A stretch of 9,376 nucleotides of DNA from Gallionella sp. UBA4121. GTDB taxonomy: Bacteria > Pseudomonadota > Gammaproteobacteria > Burkholderiales > Gallionellaceae. This document shows, piece by piece, positions 5,107 to 9,376 of this stretch (positions are counted from its first letter, which is position 1; each line of letters begins with the position of its first letter). The stretch covers positions 16,273 to 25,648 of the forward strand of contig DFWZ01000008.1 in NCBI GenBank assembly GCA_002381565.1, read 5' to 3'. The position numbers and the translations under genes are program-made. The notes beneath the pieces were generated by a model that saw only the letters and a program-made list of their open reading frames with translations, did no database searches and was not told the origin of the DNA.

Positions 5107-5340
5107 AACAGCAAGACATATCATGACGCGTATGTTGAGGGGCGTGGCGTCCACAACAAGGTGATCGTGGCGGGTGCCGTCGAAGTTCGCACGAAGGTGG
5201 CGAAGAGCTCCAAGCGGACGATTTATGCCGGTCGGTTACGATTGCAGGTGTTAAAGGATCGCAGTGCAAAAGCTCTGGAAACATTTGTCGTTGAAAACGT
5301 CGAGCTGCAGAGCCAGATTATCACCGACGGGTGGCGGGGG
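5107..5340 (+). pseudogene. IS1595-family (ISXO2-like) transposase fragment
   Basis: The sequence DAYVEGRG resembles the DETYVGG block of IS1595 transposases. VIVAGAVEVR, AGRLRLQVLKD, ALETFVVENVE and IITDGW then follow in the order expected for the family. TDGW carries the second catalytic Asp. The N-terminal zinc-ribbon domain and everything after TDGW are missing. The fragment ends 7 bp before the left end of the IS3-family element and does not resume on its other side, so flanking DNA was deleted. Confidence 0.65.
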
Positions 5341-5347
5341 CCCCCTA

Positions 5348-5365
5348 TGTCAGGATAGTTGTCCC
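5348..5365 (+). repeat. Left terminal inverted repeat of the IS3-family element
   Basis: TGTCAGGATAGTTGTCCC pairs with the reverse complement of the right end, TGTCAAGATAGTTGTCAC, with two mismatches. The outermost bases are TG. Confidence 0.8.
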
Positions 5366-5417
5366 GAAAGTCTGAATTAGAATTCAGGCTTGGCAATAGG
5401 GGGAAAGAAGGAAGAAA

Positions 5418-5912
5418 ATGAAATATCCGAGTGAATTAAAAGAGAAGATGATAGGCAGAATGATGCCGCCGGAGAATGCGACGGTACCGATGCTATCGAA
5501 GGAGCATGGGGTAACGGAAGGCACGCTATACGCATGGCGCAGAGAGGCGCTGGAGGCCGGTGTGGCGGCACCCGGAGACGGTCGGAATGCCGAAGTATGG
5601 GCCTCCAAAGCCAGGTTCGGCATTGTGCTGGAAACGGCGTCCCTGTCAGTGGCAGAACTGGCAGAATATTGTCGCGCAAAGGGTTTATATCCCGAGCAGG
5701 TGAAAGCCTGGCGTAGCGCCTGCGAGGGTGCGATGGATTCCGCGCGTGTTGCGACAAATGCGCTGGCCATGGCGCGCAAAAATGATCAGAAACGGATACG
5801 CGAATTGGAAAAGGAGTTATCCCGTAAGGAGAGCGCTTTAGCCGAAACCGCCGCGTTGCTTGTTCTGAGAAAAAAAGCGGCGGCGATCTGGGGAAGGGAA
5901 GAGGCGGAATGA
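5418..5912 (+). CDS. IS3-family transposase OrfA, 164 aa
   Basis: OrfA binds the IS ends and regulates transposition, and it supplies the N-terminus of the fused transposase. An HTH lies at residues ~22-42 (VPMLSKEHGVTEGTLYAWRR), with a second HTH-like stretch at ~75-98. A leucine-zipper-like coiled coil follows at ~118-150 (RIRELEKELSRKESALAE). A purine-rich ribosome-binding site (GAAGGAAG) precedes the ATG. At 164 aa it is longer than many OrfA proteins (~100 aa), in line with the second HTH. An A7 run at codons 152-153 is positioned for a -1 frameshift into orfB. Confidence 0.9.
   Translation: MKYPSELKEKMIGRMMPPENATVPMLSKEHGVTEGTLYAWRREALEAGVAAPGDGRNAEVWASKARFGIVLETASLSVAELAEYCRAKGLYPEQVKAWRSACEGAMDSARVATNALAMARKNDQKRIRELEKELSRKESALAETAALLVLRKKAAAIWGREEAE
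5870..5877 (+). other. Programmed -1 frameshift signal between orfA and orfB
   Basis: Seven As followed by G are read AGA AAA AAA GCG in the orfA frame, giving an in-phase A_AAA_AAA slippery heptamer. Slipping back one base gives AGC GGC GGC GAT and an open 11-residue linker (SGGDLGKGRGG) straight into the orfB ATG. The fused OrfAB would be 516 aa. Such frameshifting is the established expression mode of IS3-family transposases. Confidence 0.7.
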
Positions 5913-6967
5913 TCAGCACCCCGGATCGCCGTAACGCAGTAACGCTGATTAATGAAGCCGTAGCATCAGGCGCCCGCCTGCCTGTTGCCTGTGAGGAAAT
6001 GGGAATTTGTAAACGCACTTATCGTCGCTGGATTGATGAAGCAGGCGAGATCAAGGTTGACCGTCGTCCGGAAGCGGCGCGCCCGGCGCCCGCGAATGCG
6101 CTGAGTGAGGTTGAACGCGCGAAGCTGGTTGAAGTGGCCTGCCGGCTCGAATTTGCGAGTCTGCCACCCTCGCAGATTGTGCCGATGCTGGCGGATCAGG
6201 GCGAATATCTGGCAAGCGAATCAACCTTTTACCGTGTGCTCAGGGCGCAGGAATTGCAGCATCATCGCGGACGTTCTGCGGCACCAGTCAAAAGCGTACC
6301 GAAGCGCCATCAGGCGAGTGCACCGAATGAGGTGTGGGTGTGGGATATTACCTGGCTGCCGGGTCCGGTGCTGGGAACCTATTTCTATCTGTATCTGATG
6401 CTCGATCTGTTCTCGCGCAAGGTGGTTGGCTGGGAGGTGCTGGAGGAGGAAAACGCGGATCACGCATCACGCGTAGTCAGTCGGGCCAGTCTGTCCGAAG
6501 GACGGCGGCTCAAACCGATGGTACTGCATTCGGACAATGGCAGCCCGATGAAGGGTGCGACTATGTTGGCGACCTTGCAGAGGCTGGGGATTGCTTCCTC
6601 CTTCAGTCGCCCTGGCGTATCTGACGATAACGCGCAGGTGGAAGCCTTTTTCCGCACGCTGAAATACCGGCCGGGCTATCCTTCAAAAGGGTTTGGCACA
6701 CTGGAGTCCGCGCAGGAGTGGGTGCTGAAATTTGTGCGCTGGTATAACACCGAGCACCGTCATTCGGCGCTGAATTTCGTCACGCCGATACAGCGCCATC
6801 AGGGTGCTGACATCCTTGTATTACAGACGCGCAAAGCGCTTTACGAGCAAGCCAAACAAGCCAACCCAAAGCGGTGGTCGGGTAACACGCGCAACTGGCA
6901 GCGACCCGGGATTATGTACCTCAACCCGGTGCGAGAAGACAGCGTTCTTCAGCAAAAGGCAGCATGA
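5909..6967 (+). CDS. IS3-family transposase OrfB (DDE catalytic subunit), 352 aa
   Basis: This is the catalytic part of the transposase, with an N-terminal HTH-like segment (VACEEMGICKRTYRRWID) and a central integrase-core (rve) domain. The catalytic residues are D146 (VWVWDITW), D209 (VLHSDNGS) and E245 (NAQVEAFFRTLK), with exactly 35 residues between D209 and E245. YNTEHRHSALNFVTP follows, typical of IS3 OrfB. The ATG overlaps the orfA stop (ATGA) and is in the -1 frame. A purine-rich AAGAGG lies 4 nt upstream, so independent initiation is possible as well as OrfAB fusion. No internal stop or lost catalytic residue is seen, so it may be active. Confidence 0.93.
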   Translation: MISTPDRRNAVTLINEAVASGARLPVACEEMGICKRTYRRWIDEAGEIKVDRRPEAARPAPANALSEVERAKLVEVACRLEFASLPPSQIVPMLADQGEYLASESTFYRVLRAQELQHHRGRSAAPVKSVPKRHQASAPNEVWVWDITWLPGPVLGTYFYLYLMLDLFSRKVVGWEVLEEENADHASRVVSRASLSEGRRLKPMVLHSDNGSPMKGATMLATLQRLGIASSFSRPGVSDDNAQVEAFFRTLKYRPGYPSKGFGTLESAQEWVLKFVRWYNTEHRHSALNFVTPIQRHQGADILVLQTRKALYEQAKQANPKRWSGNTRNWQRPGIMYLNPVREDSVLQQKAA

Positions 6968-6972
6968 GAAAA

Positions 6973-6990
6973 GTGACAACTATCTTGACA
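6973..6990 (-). repeat. Right terminal inverted repeat of the IS3-family element
   Basis: GTGACAACTATCTTGACA, ending in CA, is the imperfect reverse complement of the left end (16 of 18). It begins 5 bp after the orfB stop codon. Confidence 0.8.
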
Positions 6991-7060
6991 ACTAACGGGG
7001 GTGACCCAGCCAGTCGTTTGTGATTGCTGAGTGAAATATTGCGGAGCATGGAGCTGCCGA

Positions 7061-7101
7061 CTGTATGTAAATAGGGCCGTTCCAGTCGAGCACAGACGCT
7101 G
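7061..7101 (+). repeat. Left arm of a 41-bp inverted repeat
   Basis: The arm contains TGTAAATAGGGCC (7066-7078) and CCAGTCGAGCACAGACGCTG (7082-7101), both perfectly complementary to 7533-7545 and 7510-7529. Overall 37 of 41 positions match. Weaker similarity (ATCGTA, one gap) continues inward. The ~70 bp between the IS end and this arm hold nothing I can assign. Confidence 0.8.
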
Positions 7102-7158
7102 GATCGCGGATCGTAGGGTGCTTTATACAACTGAATATGTGCTCCATACATACATCAA

Positions 7159-7410
7159 CCGTTCAACGGAAGTTCAACGTCCGTTCAGCGGAAACCCAAG
7201 GTCCGTTCAACGGAAACCCAAGGTCCGTTCAACGGAAACCCAAGGTCCGTTCAACGGAAATCCAACATCCGTTCAACGGAAATCCAACATCCGTTCAACG
7301 GAAATCCAACATCCGTTCAACGGAAACCCAAGGTCCGTTCAACGGAAACCCAACATCCGTTCAACGGAAACCCAAGGTCCGTTCAACGGAAATCCAAGAC
7401 CCGTTGAAAT
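7159..7410 (-). repeat. Tandem array: eleven 22-bp units, each two 11-bp monomers
   Basis: Units begin at 7159, 7181, 7203 and so on, exactly every 22 bp to 7379, with a broken twelfth at 7401. Each has a constant half (CCGTTCAACGG; CCGTTCAGCGG in unit 2) and a variable half: AAACCCAAGGT (units 2,3,4,8,10), AAATCCAACAT (5,6,7), AAACCCAACAT (9), AAGTTCAACGT (1) or AAATCCAAGAC (11). In unit 1 both halves carry GTTCAAC 11 bp apart, so the basic monomer is 11 bp with core GTTGRAY on the minus strand. The array is non-coding: a 22-bp period cannot preserve one reading frame. Phased arrays like this are typical of plasmid iterons and ParR-type centromeres. Confidence 0.85.
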
Positions 7411-7758
7411 CTTGACGATCTCCGATTCAGCTACCGGCTTCATATTCCACAAGTAGGGGGAGAAGTGGAGCCCATATGCGGCTGTGCAAAACGACATACG
7501 ATGAGCGTTCAGCGTCTGTGCTCGACTGGGGTGGCCCTATTTACACACAGCAATCTGATTTGTGATAATCACGTATTATCACACATGAAAGAGGGGCACT
7601 GCCGCGCCTGGCGGCTTGGACTGCTCAAACCTTCATGTTGTGCTTGATACTGCACAGCATGGAGATTTCGAGCTAAATCAGGATTTCAACAGCGATACCT
7701 AATATACACAGTTTCTACAAAACCAACATCAAAGGCTTTCAGAGAGTTAAAAGCACAC
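7411..7758. other. Intergenic region with no supported gene
   Basis: This stretch holds the right arm of the 41-bp inverted repeat (7510-7550) and a perfect 9-bp inverted repeat at 7561-7583 (TGTGATAAT, 5-nt centre CACGT, ATTATCACA). The latter could be an operator or hairpin. The remaining ~175 bp up to the integrase stop show no gene, tRNA or clear terminator. A 60-codon open frame at 7465-7647 has no ribosome-binding site and crosses the repeats. Confidence 0.6.
7510..7550 (-). repeat. Right arm of the 41-bp inverted repeat
   Basis: This is the reverse complement of 7061-7101 with four mismatches (the partner of 7065 and the three of 7079-7081). The two arms delimit a 490-bp segment with the tandem array near its centre. 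Confidence 0.8.
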
Positions 7759-9018
7759 TCATTCCATGGAGCGGCGAATCGGCACGATCACAGCGCCGGT
7801 TCTGAGGCTGTCGAGGTAGTCCGCCCAATGCTGCATCATCTTTTTGCGTTCATCAAGTCTCAGTAAATGGGTTTCTCTTTTATATGCTGCACGCACTTGG
7901 TCTTGATCTGCGTGTGCGAGCTGTATTTCAATCAGCCGCACGTCATAGCCCAACTGCTCAAGGTTGGTGCTTGCCATAGCCCTGAAGCCGTGAGCTGTCA
8001 TTTCTGCGCCGCTGTACCCCATGCGTTGAAGGGCCGCCAGTACCGCTGTATTGCTCAATGGTCGCATCGGTGATCGTGGAGAGGGGAAGAGGTAACCTTC
8101 ATCGCCCGTCAAGTCTTTCAAGTCACCAAGGATAACCATTGCCTGACGGCTCAGGGGCACTACATGAGGCCGCTTCGCTTTCATCCGTGATGCTGGAATT
8201 GTCCAAACTTCGTCAACTTCTTCATCAAAATCAGGGAATTCAGACCATTTTGCAGTGCGAATTTCACCGGGCCGAAGGAATAACAATGGCGATAATTGTA
8301 AAAGAAATCGCACGACCTCACTGCCCCTGTAACTCTCTATATTCCTAAGCAATGCGCCTATTTCTGATGGTTCAGTAATCGCGCCCAGGTGCGTTTCCTT
8401 TGCGGGTGGAAGAGCGCCCCTCAAGTCACCGGTGATGTCGCGTTCTGCGCGGCCTGTGGCGACAGCGTAACGCCACACCTGACCGCAGTTCTGTAAAAGT
8501 CGGTGTGCGGTATCTAATGCCCCGCGAGCCTCAACGCGGCGCAGCACTGACAGCAATGCGGCAGGCGTGACACTCTTTATCTCAGCACCGCCAACCCACG
8601 GGAAAAGGTCGCGTTCCATCCGTCGAATTACCTTTGAGCCGTGCGAATCAACCCACTGACTGCCAAACTTTGCAAACCATTCCCGACCGATGATTTCAAC
8701 AGTATCGACAGGAGGGGCAGGTGAGGCCTTAACGGCAACGGAAGCCGCCTTGGCATCTTGCTTAACTGACGAGGGGTCAAGGCCGGCGGCAATCAGTTTG
8801 CGAGCATCCAACGTCCAATCACGCGCCTGCTTTAAACTTACGGCTGGATATTGGCCGAAGCTCAATAATTTTTCTTTGCCGCCGAATCTATACTTCAAAC
8901 GCCACAACTTCGAGCCGTTGGTTTTGACCAACACAAACAGGCCGTCCCCGTCAGATACCTTGAAATCTTTTTCCTTGGCTTTTGCTGCTGCGACCGCCTT
9001 GTCATTCAATTTTCCCAT
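7759..9018 (-). CDS. int: P4-type tyrosine integrase, 419 aa
   Basis: It catalyses site-specific integration and excision of the island at ssrA. The N-terminal ~80 residues form a DUF4102 arm-binding domain (LNDKAVAAAK, DGDGLFVLV, SFGQYPAVSLKQAR). A core-binding domain follows (~100-205), then the catalytic domain. Catalytic residues are R249 (LRPGEIR), K280 or K282 (SRMKAKRP), H343 and R346 (TAHGFRAMAS), H369 (QLAHAD) and the nucleophile Y379 (RAAYKRE). The ATG at 9018 is chosen because AAGGGG lies 6 nt upstream and the arm domain begins there. A longer frame to 9165 reads through the arm-type repeats and is unlikely. Length and motifs are normal, so it should be functional. It converges with nothing downstream for ~200 bp. 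Confidence 0.95.
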   Translation of the reverse strand: MGKLNDKAVAAAKAKEKDFKVSDGDGLFVLVKTNGSKLWRLKYRFGGKEKLLSFGQYPAVSLKQARDWTLDARKLIAAGLDPSSVKQDAKAASVAVKASPAPPVDTVEIIGREWFAKFGSQWVDSHGSKVIRRMERDLFPWVGGAEIKSVTPAALLSVLRRVEARGALDTAHRLLQNCGQVWRYAVATGRAERDITGDLRGALPPAKETHLGAITEPSEIGALLRNIESYRGSEVVRFLLQLSPLLFLRPGEIRTAKWSEFPDFDEEVDEVWTIPASRMKAKRPHVVPLSRQAMVILGDLKDLTGDEGYLFPSPRSPMRPLSNTAVLAALQRMGYSGAEMTAHGFRAMASTNLEQLGYDVRLIEIQLAHADQDQVRAAYKRETHLLRLDERKKMMQHWADYLDSLRTGAVIVPIRRSME

Positions 9019-9038
9019 GTCATACCCCTTGTGAGTTC

Positions 9039-9061
9039 CGGACGAGGGTTCAATCCCGCCG
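9039..9061 (+). other. Inverted copy of the ssrA T-arm sequence (att-like)
   Basis: The 23-nt segment CGGACGAGGGTTCAATCCCG then CCG matches the tmRNA T-arm strand (reverse complement of 9310-9333) with one mismatch and one missing T, but on the opposite strand. It lies between the integrase ribosome-binding site and the ATACCCCC repeats. A separate 10-bp match in the other direction (GGAATTGAAC at 9064-9073 and 9315-9324) adjoins it. It may be a degenerate attachment site or a relic of an earlier rearrangement. Confidence 0.5.
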
Positions 9062-9093
9062 ACGGAATTGAACTGCACCAGAGTTTTAGTACG

Positions 9094-9142
9094 ATACCCC
9101 CATACCCCCGAAAAATCAATAAATACCCCCGCATATACCCCC
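9094..9142. promoter_or_regulatory. Candidate integrase arm-binding sites: four ATACCCCC repeats
   Basis: Perfect copies of ATACCCCC lie at 9094, 9102, 9123 and 9135, as two close pairs. A shortened copy, ATACCCC, lies at 9023-9029 next to the integrase start. Direct repeats of this kind between the int gene and the attachment core are the expected position for arm-type sites bound by the DUF4102 domain. They may also let the integrase repress its own gene. Confidence 0.55.
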
Positions 9143-9262
9143 AAAAGAATGAGACAGAATGACACTTACACATACTCATTGACACCTGTTGATACAACAC
9201 TTAAAGACGGCTTGTTATTGATTGTATTGATATTTTTTCTGGATATAACGCTGAAACCCAAT

Positions 9263-9294
9263 AAAAAAGCCACCCTCGCAGGTGGCTGTTTTTA
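9263..9294 (-). terminator. Rho-independent terminator of ssrA
   Basis: On the minus strand GCCACC, loop TGCGAG and GGTGGC form a 6-bp GC-rich stem followed by TTTTTT, 15 nt after the tmRNA CCA end. A T-run on the other strand (GTTTTT) could make it bidirectional. Confidence 0.85.
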
Positions 9295-9300
9295 ACGTGT

Positions 9301-9376
9301 TGGTGGAGACGGCGGGAATTGAACCCGCGTCCGCAAGTACTCTACAGGCAGTTCTACATACTTAGCCATGTTATTT
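9301..9376 (-). ncRNA. ssrA: tmRNA (ssrA), 3' end only
   Basis: tmRNA rescues stalled ribosomes by trans-translation. On the minus strand the segment ends in the T-arm (GCGGGTTCAATTCCCGC), then CGTCTCCACCA with an encoded CCA at 9303-9301. The T-stem pairs perfectly and the upstream GTAGAACTGCCTGTAG agrees with tmRNA 3' regions from proteobacteria. The 5' part and the tag reading frame lie beyond the window. It is the likely integration target: the integrase gene starts ~280 bp beyond its 3' end, and the gene's 3' terminus appears intact. Confidence 0.9.

Larger units (their letters stand above)
5348..6990 (+). mobile_element. IS3-family insertion sequence, 1643 bp, apparently complete
   Basis: The ends are TG...CA as in IS3-family elements, with terminal repeats matching at 16 of 18 positions. 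Inside are orfA and orfB in the 0/-1 arrangement, and the orfB product has a full D-D(35)E catalytic set. A short palindrome (CTGAATTAGAATTCAG, 5372-5387) lies between the left end and orfA. The direct flanks (CCCTA left, ACTAA right) are not a duplication. The element is longer than the common 1.2-1.5 kb range. I do not assign a subgroup or name. Confidence 0.85.
1..9333. mobile_element. Integrative element (genomic island), ssrA-proximal end, partial
   Basis: A P4-type tyrosine integrase lies next to the 3' end of ssrA, with clustered ATACCCCC repeats between them. This is the usual arrangement for islands that integrate into the tmRNA 3' end. The interior holds small unknown genes, an IS, transposase relics and repeat arrays, as expected of accessory DNA. 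The tmRNA 3' end would be one attachment junction. No second exact copy of it is seen in the window, so the other junction must lie outside, probably to the left. Treating everything from 1 to the ssrA T-arm as a single element is inference. Confidence 0.65.

Noticed and set aside
5336..5345. GGGGGCCCCC palindrome as a terminator or transposon end
   Set aside because: There is no T-run, and no matching copy on the far side of the IS; it may only mark a deletion junction.
5377..6018. 213-aa and 131-aa minus-strand frames
   Set aside because: They lie opposite orfA of the IS, which has clear HTH, coiled-coil and frameshift features; the antisense products show no domain.
7159..7410. CRISPR array
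   Set aside because: The units are contiguous with no unique spacers, the variable half comes in only a few related types, and no cas gene is present.
7031..7456. Open frames through the 22-bp repeats (7031-7456 and 7137-7415, plus strand) with repetitive proteins
   Set aside because: A 22-bp period moves through all frames and stays open in more than one, as expected for repeats without stops. There is no ribosome-binding site and no conserved domain.
9019..9165. 49-residue N-terminal extension of the integrase
   Set aside because: It translates the ATACCCCC repeats and the T-arm-like copy. The ATG at 9018 has a proper AAGGGG and matches the usual start of the arm-binding domain.

Overview
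This window appears to be one end of an integrative element (genomic island) in a proteobacterial chromosome. The far right edge holds the last ~76 nt of a tmRNA gene (ssrA, minus strand). Its terminator and a P4/DUF4102-type tyrosine integrase follow directly, the classic layout of an island integrated into the 3' end of ssrA. The tmRNA T-arm, the integrase type and the IS families suggest a beta- or gammaproteobacterium; nothing in the window identifies the genus. The other island end lies outside the window.

Layout from left to right. (1) 1-55: a degenerate tandem repeat with an exact 11-bp period, cut by the window edge. (2) 64-3273: genes all on the minus strand. In transcription order these are a Lon-like AAA+ ATPase lacking a protease domain, a 69-aa protein, a palindromic operator candidate, then a tightly packed set of small unknown genes (50, 23, 215, 159 and 32 aa; two ATGA overlaps and one 4-nt gap; one protein has a four-cysteine zinc-ribbon motif). 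(3) 3274-3841: the ATPase promoter region, a 16-bp perfect palindrome, a res-like site, a truncated serine resolvase and an unusual set of inverted repeats. (4) 3842-4680: two adjacent paralogous small HTH-like genes, preceded by a possible 20-codon leader peptide with a hairpin and a five-copy pentanucleotide repeat. (5) 4791-5347: broken gene pieces (Rpn-type nuclease tail, metallophosphoesterase fragment, IS1595 transposase fragment). (6) 5348-6990: an apparently complete IS3-family element with both inverted repeats, orfA, orfB and an A7 frameshift signal. (7) 7061-7550: a 41-bp inverted repeat enclosing eleven 22-bp tandem repeats, each resolvable into two 11-bp monomers. (8) 7759-9376: integrase, candidate integrase arm sites, an inverted T-arm-like copy, the ssrA terminator and the ssrA 3' end.

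How the parts may work together: the integrase with ssrA and the ATACCCCC repeats forms the integration module. The 11-bp phased arrays resemble the protein-binding arrays of partition centromeres or replication iterons, so they may be a maintenance locus, but no recognisable Rep, ParR or ParM gene is in the window. The AAA+ ATPase and the small genes downstream are the most likely undescribed functional module; I cannot assign them a function. The region from 3.3 to 7.0 kb is heavily reworked by insertion, truncation and deletion.
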